Source: CALXJM01 sp963930325 (GTDB taxonomy: Bacteria; Bacillota; Clostridia; TANB77; CAG-508). Taken from it: 14,439 nucleotides of DNA. Under the pieces are notes generated by a model. That model did no database searches, was not told the DNA's origin, and saw only the letters and a list, made by a program, of their open reading frames with translations. Shown piece after piece: positions 7,141 to 13,872 of the stretch (position 1 is its first letter; every line of letters starts with the position of its first letter). The stretch spans positions 1 to 14,439 of the forward strand of contig CAWVME010000065.1 in assembly GCA_963930325.1 (NCBI GenBank), written 5' to 3'. Both the position numbers and the translations under genes were made by a program.

Positions 7141-8898
7141 ATGAAAGCGATAGAAATAAGAGAAAAATACTTAAAATTTTTTGAAAGACATGGTCATAAA
7201 ATTATTCCGAGCGCTCCTTTAATTCCAGAAAACGACCCATCTGTTTTATTTACAACAGCAGGAATGCACCCATTAGTACCATATCTTTTAGGAGAAAAAC
7301 ACCCAGAAGGAAATCGATTAACAGATTATCAAAAGTGCTTAAGAACAGTGGACATTGACGAGGTGGGAGATAATCGACATTTGACTTTTTTTGAAATGCT
7401 AGGAAATTGGTCATTGGGTGACTACTTTAAAGAAGAAGCGGTAAAAATGAGTTTTGAATTTTTGACAAAAGAATTAAATATTCCAATTGAAAAATTGTCA
7501 GTCACTTGTTTTGCTGGAGATGAAGATGCTCCAAGAGATATAGAAACGGCAAAATATTGGGAAAAAGCAGGACTACCAAAAGAAAAAATTTATTTTTTTG
7601 GAAAAGATAATAACTGGTGGATTGCTGGAACAGAAGGACCATGTGGACCAGATACAGAAATGTTTTATGATACAGGTAAACCTGCTTGCTCAAATCATTG
7701 TGATCCATCTTGTGATTGTGGTAAATATGTAGAAATATGGAATAATGTATTCATGGAATATTATAAACATGCAGATGGAACTTATACAAAATTAAAACAA
7801 CAGAACGTAGATACAGGATTAGGATTAGAGAGAATGACAATGTTATTACAAGGTAAAGAAACACCATACGATACAGAACTATTTAAACCAACTATGGACG
7901 AATTAAAAAAACTTGCAAAAAATGATAATATTAGTAGTAGGAGAATTGTAGCAGAACATTTAAGAGCTAGTATGATGATTATTGCAGACGGAGGTAGACC
8001 AAGTAATATTGATAGAGGATACATATTAAGAAGAATTATTAGAAGAATGACAAGACATTTAAATAAACTAGAGATTGATTTAACAAAATTAGAAACATTA
8101 ATCGACTTAAATATTGAAAACCTAAAAAACATGTATCCAGAATTAGAAGAAAAAAAAGAGATAATTAAGCAAATTATTTTAGAAGAAAAAGATAAGTTTA
8201 TGAAAACTTTAATTAATGGAGAACGCGAATTTAACAAAATAGCAACGAAAATTAAACAAAGCAACAAATATACAATAGAAGGAAAAGATATTTTTAATTT
8301 ATACGAAACCTATGGATTTCCACCAGAAGTTTCCAAGGAATTGGCTCAAGAACAAAATTTAAAAGTAGATGAAGAAGAATTTGAAAAATTGTTTAAAGAA
8401 CACCAAGAAAAATCTAGATTAGGTTCGGAACAAAAATTTAAAGGAGGACTTGCTGAACAAAATGAAACAACTATAGCATATCATACTGCTACTCACCTTT
8501 TGCACAAGGCATTAAAAATTGTGTTAGGTGATCATGTAGCACAAAAAGGCTCAAACATAACATCTGAAAGATTAAGATTTGATTTTTCACATCCACAAAA
8601 AATGAGTAAAGAAGAACTTAAAATGGTAGAAGATATTGTAAATGAGCAAATTCAAAGAGATTTACCAGTAACATGTGAAGAAATGTCTTTAGAAGAAGCA
8701 AAAAAATCTGGAGCAATAGGTTTATTTGAAAACAAGTATGGAGAAAAAGTTAAAGTATATACTATTGGAGACTTTAGTAAAGAAATTTGTGGTGGTCCAC
8801 ACGTGTCGCATACAGCAGAGCTAGGTAAATTTATTATAAAAAAAGAGGAAGCAAGTTCGGCAGGAATTAGACGCATCAAAGCAATACTTGTAAAATAG
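7141..8898 (+). CDS. alaS: Alanyl-tRNA synthetase, short form lacking the C-terminal region
   Basis: This class II synthetase charges tRNA-Ala with alanine. The start at 7141 has AGGAG nine bases upstream and gives the family's usual MK-EIREKYLKFF opening; extending to ATG 7093 would overlap the promoter. It has 585 residues against roughly 870 in typical bacterial AlaRS. The catalytic core is complete: PSAPLIPENDPSVLFTTAGM (23-42, motif 1 region), FFEMLGNWSLGDYF (83-96), a cysteine-rich insert (Cys183, 187, 191, 193) and GLGLER (226-231, motif 3). The editing domain has zinc ligands HTATH (448-452) and Cys550/His554 within CGGPHV, where most bacteria have CGGTHV. It ends at SSAGIRRIKAILVK, so the coiled linker, DHHA1 and C-Ala domains are absent. 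The natural-looking end followed closely by the next gene argues against truncation by mutation. Similar short forms with this wording are, from memory, frequent in Patescibacteria and some clostridia. Confidence 0.93.
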   Translation: MKAIEIREKYLKFFERHGHKIIPSAPLIPENDPSVLFTTAGMHPLVPYLLGEKHPEGNRLTDYQKCLRTVDIDEVGDNRHLTFFEMLGNWSLGDYFKEEAVKMSFEFLTKELNIPIEKLSVTCFAGDEDAPRDIETAKYWEKAGLPKEKIYFFGKDNNWWIAGTEGPCGPDTEMFYDTGKPACSNHCDPSCDCGKYVEIWNNVFMEYYKHADGTYTKLKQQNVDTGLGLERMTMLLQGKETPYDTELFKPTMDELKKLAKNDNISSRRIVAEHLRASMMIIADGGRPSNIDRGYILRRIIRRMTRHLNKLEIDLTKLETLIDLNIENLKNMYPELEEKKEIIKQIILEEKDKFMKTLINGEREFNKIATKIKQSNKYTIEGKDIFNLYETYGFPPEVSKELAQEQNLKVDEEEFEKLFKEHQEKSRLGSEQKFKGGLAEQNETTIAYHTATHLLHKALKIVLGDHVAQKGSNITSERLRFDFSHPQKMSKEELKMVEDIVNEQIQRDLPVTCEEMSLEEAKKSGAIGLFENKYGEKVKVYTIGDFSKEICGGPHVSHTAELGKFIIKKEEASSAGIRRIKAILVK

Positions 8899-8926
8899 CT
8901 CATAAAAATAGAAAGGTTAGGATAAA

Positions 8927-9274
8927 ATGGAAAATTGCATATTTTGTAAAATTATAAAAAAGGAAATACCATCAGAAATTATATATGAAGATAAGGAAAT
9001 TCTAGCTTTTAAAGATATTAATCCAGCAGCACCGGTACATGTGCTAGTTATACCTAAAAAGCATATTGAAAAATTAACAGACCTTACAATAGAAGATGAA
9101 ATACTTATTGGAAAGATATATACAGCTATAAATAAAGTAGCAGAAAAAGTTGGAGTTTCTAAAGATGGCTTTCGCGTTATTGCAAACTGTGGAGAAAATG
9201 GAGGGCAAGAAGTAAAACACATTCATTTTCATATTTTAGGTGGCAAAAGACTAGGTGACAAGATAGTAGGATAA
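8927..9274 (+). CDS. HIT family protein (HinT-like nucleotide hydrolase)
   Basis: The 115-residue protein matches the Hint branch of the HIT superfamily, which hydrolyses purine nucleoside phosphoramidates and aminoacyl-adenylates. It shows the CIFCKI N terminus (Cys4 and Cys7, often a metal pair in bacterial members), the core strand VHVLVIPKKHI (37-47) and the defining triad HIHFHIL (98-104), whose middle His100 is the expected nucleophile. Full length for the family. It starts 28 bp after alaS, so the two probably form an operon. That pairing is chemically sensible, since Hint proteins are known to act on adenylates made by tRNA synthetases, but a direct link here is inference. Confidence 0.95.
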   Translation: MENCIFCKIIKKEIPSEIIYEDKEILAFKDINPAAPVHVLVIPKKHIEKLTDLTIEDEILIGKIYTAINKVAEKVGVSKDGFRVIANCGENGGQEVKHIHFHILGGKRLGDKIVG

Positions 9275-9300
9275 GAAAAACTAAAATTGTAAATCATGTG

Positions 9301-9333
9301 AGCACACTTAATATAATAGTAAGTGTGCTTATT
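9301..9333 (+). terminator. Probable terminator after the alaS-HIT unit
   Basis: A perfect 10-bp stem (9301-9310 with 9320-9329) closes a 9-nt loop 26 nt after the stop. The tail TTATT is short, so termination may be partial. Confidence 0.55.
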
Positions 9334-9388
9334 AAAGTGGAAAATATTTAAGGAAAATGTTAAAAAGGTATGAAAATTGCGAAAAATA

Positions 9389-9397
9389 TGTTATAAT
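9389..9397 (+). promoter_or_regulatory. Extended -10 promoter of the sortase gene
   Basis: TGTTATAAT gives a TGn extension joined to a perfect TATAAT (9392-9397). No good -35 is seen at 16-18 bp, which is acceptable for extended -10 promoters. Transcription would start near 9404, about 30 nt before the ATG. Confidence 0.6.
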
Positions 9398-9433
9398 ATA
9401 AATAGTATATAAAAAACTAAGGAGGAGAAGAAT

Positions 9434-10138
9434 ATGTTTAATAGTAAATATGGTACTTTTTTAACAGTTATATTGGTTATTGCTATTATTGCTATTATTG
9501 TACTTCTTGGATTTTTTGGATATGATATGTATCAAAAGTATTACATAGAAAAAAAATCAGAGGAAATTATTAACCAATTTGAAAATCAAGGAAATAATGA
9601 CGAAGAAGAGGAAAATATAACAGAAAATACTACAACTGGAAATGTACAAAATCCATATGAACAAATACAAAATACAATTATATCTGGTGGAAATAATGGA
9701 GGCAGTTCGACTATTACATATGAAGGGTATGTTGTAGTGGGAACCATTGAAATACCAGCTACTGGAATTCATTATCCAATTGTAGATAAAATTACAAAAA
9801 GATCACTCGAAATTGCTACTGTATTAGTATATCCAACAACATCAGAAAATGGAGAGCCGATTTTAAATCAAAGAAGAAATACAACAATAGCAGGACATAA
9901 TTATAGAAATGGAACATTCTTTTCAAATAATAGCAAATTAAAAGAAGGAGATTTAATTTATATTACAGATACATCTGGAAGAAAAATTACATATGAAATA
10001 TATCAAACACAAATTCTTTCTGAGAGTGATTCAAGTTATTTAAATAGAGACACTAATGGAGCAAGAGAAATTTCTTTAACAACTTGTACTGAAGATGCAA
10101 GTACTAGATTAGTAATATTTGCAAGAGAAAAACAGTAA
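9434..10138 (+). CDS. Membrane-anchored sortase, class unassigned
   Basis: Sortases are cysteine transpeptidases that attach surface proteins to the cell wall or join pilins. This 234-residue protein has an N-terminal membrane helix (8-29), a polar Asn/Glu/Gly-rich linker (about 48-95), and a sortase barrel beginning GTIEIPATGIHYPIVD. The catalytic residues are visible: His155 in AGHNYRNG, Cys218 in LTTC and Arg225 in STRLVIFARE. The start has AAGGAGG nearby. It stands alone between a promoter and a strong terminator. No protein with an LPXTG-type sorting signal is encoded in the window, so its substrates lie elsewhere. The lone setting argues for a housekeeping or general role rather than a pilus locus. 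Class (B, D or E) cannot be fixed by eye. Confidence 0.9.
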   Translation: MFNSKYGTFLTVILVIAIIAIIVLLGFFGYDMYQKYYIEKKSEEIINQFENQGNNDEEEENITENTTTGNVQNPYEQIQNTIISGGNNGGSSTITYEGYVVVGTIEIPATGIHYPIVDKITKRSLEIATVLVYPTTSENGEPILNQRRNTTIAGHNYRNGTFFSNNSKLKEGDLIYITDTSGRKITYEIYQTQILSESDSSYLNRDTNGAREISLTTCTEDASTRLVIFAREKQ

Positions 10139-10151
10139 AAACAATCAAAAG

Positions 10152-10178
10152 AAAAGAACTTCAATTGAAGTTCTTTTT
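10152..10178 (+). terminator. Intrinsic terminator of the sortase gene
   Basis: A perfect 11-bp stem (10152-10162 with 10167-10177) with an AATT loop begins 13 nt after the stop. The stem's 3' side ends in a run of five T. The A-tract and T-tract arms mean it could also work for transcripts from the other side. Confidence 0.85.
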
Positions 10179-10192
10179 AATTAAGTATTTTT

Positions 10193-10230
10193 TGTCGAAA
10201 AATGTAAAAAAAATAGTGCAAAATTCGACA
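10193..10230. promoter_or_regulatory. Two divergent consensus Spo0A boxes
   Basis: TGTCGAA at 10193-10199 (context TTTTGTCGAAAAA) and its inverse TTCGACA at 10224-10230 are both exact matches to the Spo0A box TGTCGAA. Their centres are 31 bp apart, close to three helical turns. No gene starts directly beside them; the nearest downstream promoter is about 170 bp away. Confidence 0.55.
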
Positions 10231-10243
10231 AATACCCCATAAA

Positions 10244-10271
10244 ATGGAAAAATAAATATGGAAAAATAAGG
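10244..10271 (+). repeat. 14-bp tandem repeat, two copies
   Basis: Two head-to-tail copies (10244-10257 and 10258-10271) share ATGGAAAAATAA and differ only in their last two bases. Each would encode only a three-codon ORF. It may simply reflect local slippage in A-rich DNA. Confidence 0.6.
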
Positions 10272-10384
10272 AAATGCATATTTGGATATATATTTGCTAA
10301 AATGCTGGAAACAATGGATTGACTTGATTTAAATTAATTCAGAATTATATTAAAAAACAAAAAATGAAAAAATAAAAATAAAAG

Positions 10385-10391
10385 TGTCGAA
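10385..10391 (+). promoter_or_regulatory. Third consensus Spo0A box, next to a -35
   Basis: TGTCGAA lies five bases upstream of the -35 hexamer at 10397-10402, i.e. about -47 to -41 from the expected start of transcription. That is a typical position for Spo0A-activated sigma-A promoters. A degenerate inverse copy (ATTCGAG) lies in the spacer at 10406-10412. Confidence 0.55.
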
Positions 10392-10396
10392 AAAGG

Positions 10397-10425
10397 TTGA
10401 AAAAAATTCGAGATAGAGTTATAAT
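10397..10425 (+). promoter_or_regulatory. Near-consensus sigma-A promoter of the 45-codon ORF
   Basis: TTGAAA (10397-10402, five of six) and perfect TATAAT (10420-10425) are 17 bp apart. Transcription would begin near 10432, giving a leader of about 60 nt. A weaker alternative, TTGATT-N16-TATATT, lies at 10324-10351. Confidence 0.75.
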
Positions 10426-10434
10426 GCAAAGCAA

Positions 10435-10489
10435 GGAATATTATATTAAAATCAATCTGGCAACATTATAAGTAGGAGTATTATATTAA
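10435..10489 (+). repeat. 15-bp direct repeat in the leader of the small ORF
   Basis: Copies at 10435-10449 and 10475-10489 match at 14 of 15 positions (GGA, then A or G, then TATTATATTAA) and are exactly 40 bp apart. The second carries the likely ribosome site. The repeat could duplicate a regulatory site or be chance in AT-rich DNA. Confidence 0.6.
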
Positions 10490-10491
10490 TT

Positions 10492-10629
10492 ATGGAAAAC
10501 CTGATTTTGGAAAGATTGAGAGAAAACGAAAAAATATTCACACCACAAGAAAGAAAAATTATAAATAAAAATCCAGAACTAGCAATCAAAATCTACATAT
10601 TAGGTGCAGTAGATGCCTATCATACATAA
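10492..10629 (+). CDS. 45-residue small protein, possibly Spo0A-regulated
   Basis: This small ORF has a promoter, a leader and a terminator of its own, the main reason to think it is real. It begins MENLILERLRENEKIF, then TPQERKIINKNPELAIKIYILGAVDAYHT. The pattern suggests two amphipathic helices (about 2-14 and 17-42) joined by an Asn/Phe-Thr-Pro turn, with no membrane segment or cysteine. The ribosome site TAGGAG (10473-10478) is 13 bases before the ATG, which is long; no better start is visible in frame. The size and predicted hairpin recall small sporulation checkpoint proteins such as Sda, but I see no sequence match and do not assign that function. I think related short proteins with an FTxxE...YxLGxxD pattern occur in clostridia; this is unverified recollection. 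Confidence 0.65.
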   Translation: MENLILERLRENEKIFTPQERKIINKNPELAIKIYILGAVDAYHT

Positions 10630-10652
10630 AAGACTAGGAAACTAGTCTTTTA
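10628..10652 (+). terminator. Terminator of the 45-codon ORF with a GAAA tetraloop
   Basis: A perfect 10-bp stem (10628-10637 with 10642-10651) closes a GAAA (GNRA-type) loop and overlaps the stop codon. The stem ends in TTTT, and the bases after it (ATCTTGC) are not T-rich. Confidence 0.75.
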
Positions 10653-10666
10653 TCTTGCTGTATAGA

Positions 10667-10687
10667 AAAAATTGTATAGCAATTTTT
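10667..10687 (+). terminator. Second AT-rich hairpin, possible back-up terminator
   Basis: An 8-bp stem (10667-10674 with 10680-10687), mostly A-T, closes a 5-nt loop and ends in five T. It lies 15 nt beyond the previous hairpin, so the two may act in tandem. Confidence 0.4.
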
Positions 10688-10777
10688 CGTGTCAACAAAT
10701 CTTTATGCTTCTTTGAGAACTTAAATATAAGTAGTTGTATTAGAAAAGTATGGAAAAGTTCCGCGAAGCGAGAGTTG
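10688..10777. other. Unexplained 90-bp stretch between terminators
   Basis: No credible coding region or RNA fold was found. It contains a short, locally GC-richer patch (10759-10774) with a tiny CGC-GAA-GCG hairpin. A 28-codon ORF (10750-10836) runs into the next terminator, has no ribosome site and is not believed. Confidence 0.3.
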
Positions 10778-10837
10778 TTCAAGTAAAAATAGGCACAAAT
10801 ATTATTAACTTAATATTTGTGCCTATTTTTGCTTGAA
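10778..10837. terminator. Long two-way terminator for the tRNA pair and the small-gene side
   Basis: A 27-bp stem with one G-T pair (10778-10804 with 10811-10837) closes a 6-nt loop. The stem holds A5 on one side and T5 on the other, so both strands present a hairpin with a U run. It abuts the CCA end of the minus-strand tRNA-Gln, so its main job is probably ending the His-Gln tRNA transcript. Confidence 0.75.
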
Positions 10838-10913
10838 TGGCTGGGGTGGGAGGATTCGAACCGCCGAAATGCTAGAGTCAAAGTCTAGTGCCTTACCGCT
10901 TGGCTACACCCCA
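10838..10913 (-). tRNA. tRNA-Gln (UUG)
   Basis: The minus strand gives acceptor TGGGGTG pairing with CACCCCA, discriminator G and an encoded CCA (10838-10840). The anticodon loop CTTTGAC on an ACTAGA/TCTAGC stem reads UUG, and the T loop is GGTTCGAATCC. The U1-A72 pair is usual for bacterial tRNA-Gln. It follows tRNA-His on the same strand after 25 bp and shares its promoter. Confidence 0.96.
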
Positions 10914-10938
10914 AAATATAAAATTTGTACTATAGTAA

Positions 10939-11016
10939 TGGGGTGGAAGATGGGACTCGAACCCACGGCCTCTAGTGCCACAAACTAGCGCTCTAACCAA
11001 CTGAGCTACATCCACC
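10939..11016 (-). tRNA. tRNA-His (GUG)
   Basis: The anticodon loop TTGTGGC on a CTAGT/ACTAG stem gives GUG. The extra 5' G (G-1, at 11016) opposite C73 is the hallmark of tRNA-His, and CCA is encoded (10939-10941). In the acceptor stem GTGGATG faces CTTCCAC, leaving a T-T mismatch at pair 6-67. It is the first gene of the two-tRNA unit. Confidence 0.96.
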
Positions 11017-11032
11017 ATAACATTACCAATAC

Positions 11033-11062
11033 ATTTTACTCTATATAAGTAGTGTTTGTCAA
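11033..11062 (-). promoter_or_regulatory. Sigma-A promoter of the tRNA-His-Gln unit
   Basis: On the minus strand a perfect TTGACA (11057-11062) is 18 bp from TAAAAT (11033-11038, five of six). Transcription would start near 11026, about 10 nt before tRNA-His. Confidence 0.75.
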
Positions 11063-11121
11063 CTGTTTTTTTATATTTTATCCCAAAATTTAAAAATATT
11101 CCACAAATTTATAAATTACAC

Positions 11122-11150
11122 TTGTTAAATTGTAAAAAATATCGTAAAAT
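11122..11150 (+). promoter_or_regulatory. Sigma-A promoter of ppa
   Basis: TTGTTA (11122-11127) and TAAAAT (11145-11150) are 17 bp apart. Transcription would begin near 11157, about 27 nt before the ppa ATG. Confidence 0.6.
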
Positions 11151-11183
11151 AGATATATTAAATTATAGAAAGAAGATGATTAA

Positions 11184-11714
11184 ATGAACATATGGCATGA
11201 TATCAATGGAGAAAGAATTAAAAAAGATAACTTTGTTGCCGTAATAGAAATAAGCAAGGGCGGAAAGAACAAGTACGAATTAGACAAAGAAACGGGAATG
11301 CTAAAATTAGATAGAGTATTATATACAGCCACACATTATCCTGCCAACTATGGTTTTATTCCAAGAACATATGCGGATGACAAGGATCCATTAGATGTAT
11401 TAGTATTATGTCAAGAAAAAATCGTTTCTTTAACATTAGTAGATTGCTATCCAATTGGAGTTATAAAGATGATTGATGGAGACGAAGAAGATGAAAAAAT
11501 TATTGCAATTTCAAAGCAAGATCCTTTTTTAAACTGTTATCATGATTTATCTGAGTTACCAAAGCATATTGCTGACGAAATTAAACATTTTTTTGAAGTT
11601 TATAAACAACTAGAAGGTAAAGAAACTGTGATAGAAGAAATTAACGGAAGGGAAGTTGCAGAAGAAATTATTGATAAATGCATTAAAAGATATAAAGAAA
11701 AATTTGAAAATTAA
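11184..11714 (+). CDS. ppa: Family I inorganic pyrophosphatase
   Basis: It hydrolyses pyrophosphate to phosphate, pulling biosynthetic reactions forward in the cytosol. The 176-residue protein carries the family I signature DKDPLD (66-71) with metal-binding aspartates, the substrate-binding segments KYELDKETG (30-38) and HYPANYGFIPRTYADD (51-66), and the later metal segment KMIDGDEEDEKI (95-106). Length is normal. The ribosome site (AGAAAG about 10 bases upstream) is weaker than its neighbours'. Many clostridia use family II or membrane pyrophosphatases instead, so a family I enzyme is notable but not rare. It heads a probable operon with the TPR gene 26 bp downstream. Confidence 0.96.
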   Translation: MNIWHDINGERIKKDNFVAVIEISKGGKNKYELDKETGMLKLDRVLYTATHYPANYGFIPRTYADDKDPLDVLVLCQEKIVSLTLVDCYPIGVIKMIDGDEEDEKIIAISKQDPFLNCYHDLSELPKHIADEIKHFFEVYKQLEGKETVIEEINGREVAEEIIDKCIKRYKEKFEN

Positions 11715-11740
11715 AAGAACAAAGATGAAAGGAATAGTGC

Positions 11741-12952
11741 ATGATTGCTGAAAAAGTTATTTTTAGTATTTTAGCTTTATTTTTATTTATATACATATTC
11801 TTTTTAATGATTCGAAGAAACGATACGAGCTATATTGCATTGCTATTGCTTCAAGCTTTGGGGATTACTATTAACTTCTTAGAAATCATATTTGAAACTT
11901 TTACAAGTATACCAAGCAAGATTGTAATGTATATAGCTGCTATTTTTTTACCAATTGTTGTTATTTATATGGAGAGAAAACAAATTCCATTTTTAGAAAT
12001 GAAAAATAGAATGCTTGCCAAAACATGCCTGCTACTAAAAAACAATAAGGGTGCTAAAAAATATTTACTGAATATCACTAATAAATATCCGGAAAGTTAT
12101 GAAGCACACAAATTACTTGCTCAAATATATGAAAAAGAAGGTGGAATGCGAAAGGCAATTGACGAATACGTAAAAACTGTAGATATAAACAAAACAGATT
12201 ATCTTTCATATTATAAAATTGGAGATTTGTTATTTCAATTAGGGCAAAAAGAAGAAGCAACAACAATATTAAATAATTTATTAAAAAGCAAGCCAGATTA
12301 TTATGATGCAACCATTTTATTAGGAGATATATTAATTACAGGCGAAAACTATAAAGAAGCAATTAATGTATATACATCAGCACTTAAATATTACCCAAAC
12401 GACTATAATTTATATTATAATCTAGGTATAAGCTATACATTGTTAAATGATTTTCAAAATGCAAAAACTTGTTATGAAAAAGCGGCTACGATTAATCATT
12501 TACTCTATAACGCTTACTATACATTAGGACAAATTGACTTGATATATCATGATATAGAAAAGGCTGAAGAGCATTTCACAAAAAGCTTAGAAAGTGAAGA
12601 AATTGATGCAAAAGCATATTTTCAACTAGCTAAAATTCATATGTTAAAAAAAGAAAAAGAAAAAGCAGTTATATTTTTAAATAAAGCAATTGAATTAGAC
12701 AGAAAATTTTATAAAAAATCAGAACAAGAACCTATATTTATTCCTGTTCGAAAGTATATCGTTTTGCCTGTAGAAACAGAGAAAGAATTGCCGACAGTGG
12801 AAAGCGAGAACGAAAAAAGGGTAGAAAAACATTTAGAAGAAACATTTAAACTTATTGAAAGTATGGGAGTAAAGGGAATTACAGATGAACCGAAAGTAAA
12901 AATAAATATAGAAAAAGAGCAAAAAGAAACTAAAGACAGAGAAAGATTTTAA
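11741..12952 (+). CDS. Membrane-anchored tetratricopeptide-repeat protein
   Basis: The 403-residue protein begins with three hydrophobic helices (about 5-23, 31-52 and 60-77). A cytosolic helical array follows from about 85 to 330 with roughly seven TPR-like repeats; recognisable cores include YEAHKLLAQIYEKEG, YNLYYNLGISYTLLND and AKAYFQLAKIHMLKKE. The C-terminal 70 residues are Glu/Lys-rich and probably disordered. It has no enzyme motif, so a scaffold or assembly role at the membrane is the likeliest function; the partner is unknown. It starts 26 bp after ppa, with AAAGGA upstream of the ATG, and lies 69 bp before uppP with no terminator between. A link to envelope synthesis is possible from position only. 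Confidence 0.88.
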   Translation: MIAEKVIFSILALFLFIYIFFLMIRRNDTSYIALLLLQALGITINFLEIIFETFTSIPSKIVMYIAAIFLPIVVIYMERKQIPFLEMKNRMLAKTCLLLKNNKGAKKYLLNITNKYPESYEAHKLLAQIYEKEGGMRKAIDEYVKTVDINKTDYLSYYKIGDLLFQLGQKEEATTILNNLLKSKPDYYDATILLGDILITGENYKEAINVYTSALKYYPNDYNLYYNLGISYTLLNDFQNAKTCYEKAATINHLLYNAYYTLGQIDLIYHDIEKAEEHFTKSLESEEIDAKAYFQLAKIHMLKKEKEKAVIFLNKAIELDRKFYKKSEQEPIFIPVRKYIVLPVETEKELPTVESENEKRVEKHLEETFKLIESMGVKGITDEPKVKINIEKEQKETKDRERF

Positions 12953-13021
12953 TTTTTAACTGAAAAAAGAATAAAATAAGCAAAAGAAAAATAAAATATA
13001 AAAGCAAAGGAGGAACAAAGA

Positions 13022-13804
13022 GTGACAATATTACAAGCAATTATACTAGGGATTGTACAAGGATTAACAGAATTACTCCCTATTTCTAGCTCTGCTCATC
13101 TATTTTTAATTCCATGGGTATTGAATTGGAACATACCAGAATATTTCGATGTAGCGTTGCACTTTGGAACGCTGCTTGCAATAGGAATTTTCTTCTTTAA
13201 AGATTGGCTACAATTAATTGTTGGAGGATATAAGCAAGCGGTAAAGAAAGAAAAAAGTTTTGAAGGGAGAATGTTTTGGTACATAGTTATTGCTACTATT
13301 CCTGGTGGTATTATAGGTTTCTTACTAGACCACTTTGCAGACAATTTATTAACACAACCTCTTATTATTGCAATCTGCCTAATTGTTATGGGAATCATAC
13401 TTTATGTAGTAGATGAAAAAGCAAAATCAGAAACTAATTATAAAGAATTAAATTTTAAACAAACATTCATTATTGGATTATCACAGAGCTTAGCTTTCAT
13501 TCCAGGCGTATCGCGTTCGGGCATTACTATGACAACAGGAAGGCTATTAGGAGTAAAAAGAGAAGCCACTGCAAAATATTCTTTTATGTTATCTGCACCT
13601 ATTGTGCTAGCGGCAACAATTTTCAAATTTAAAGATTTTGTTTTTAACTTGCCATTTTTTATAGGCGTATTAGCAAGTTTCTTAGTGGGAATTTTAGTTA
13701 TAAAATTTTTACTTGAATATCTAAAAAAAGGAAGCTTTAAAATATTTGCCATTTATAGAGTGATTGTTGGAGTTTTGGCAATAATTATATTCTTTACCAA
13801 ATAG
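13022..13804 (+). CDS. uppP: Undecaprenyl-diphosphatase UppP (BacA)
   Basis: UppP dephosphorylates undecaprenyl diphosphate to regenerate the lipid carrier for peptidoglycan and other envelope polymers, and its overproduction is known to give bacitracin resistance. The 260-residue polytopic protein has both family motifs: Glu17 with PISSSAHL (20-27), and PGVSRSG (161-167) with Arg165 expected at the active site. About seven to eight hydrophobic helices span the length. The GTG start has AAAGGAGG at good spacing, and the protein begins at the conserved ILQAIILGIVQGLTE. It is probably the last gene of the ppa-TPR-uppP unit. Pyrophosphatase and UppP both relieve pyrophosphate-containing by-products, though in different compartments. 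Confidence 0.96.
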   Translation: MTILQAIILGIVQGLTELLPISSSAHLFLIPWVLNWNIPEYFDVALHFGTLLAIGIFFFKDWLQLIVGGYKQAVKKEKSFEGRMFWYIVIATIPGGIIGFLLDHFADNLLTQPLIIAICLIVMGIILYVVDEKAKSETNYKELNFKQTFIIGLSQSLAFIPGVSRSGITMTTGRLLGVKREATAKYSFMLSAPIVLAATIFKFKDFVFNLPFFIGVLASFLVGILVIKFLLEYLKKGSFKIFAIYRVIVGVLAIIIFFTK

Positions 13805-13808
13805 AGAA

Positions 13809-13839
13809 AAATAGAGAAAATCTTTGATTTTCTCTATTT
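13809..13839 (+). terminator. Intrinsic terminator after uppP
   Basis: A perfect 14-bp stem (13809-13822 with 13826-13839) with a TTT loop starts five bases after the stop. The stem ends CTATTT, and the T run is partly inside the stem. The ascending arm is part of a direct duplication of ATAGAGAAAA that overlaps the stop codon. Confidence 0.75.
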
Positions 13840-13872
13840 GACTATTGCATAGGGAAATTCTTTATATTATTA

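Noticed and set aside
10266..10290. Sigma-H promoter (AGGAAAT) upstream of the small ORF
   Set aside because: The -35 half is present but no GAAT -10 lies at the right distance.
10750..10836. 28-codon ORF reading through the large hairpin
   Set aside because: It lacks a ribosome site and promoter, and half of it is the stem of a terminator; coding potential is accidental.
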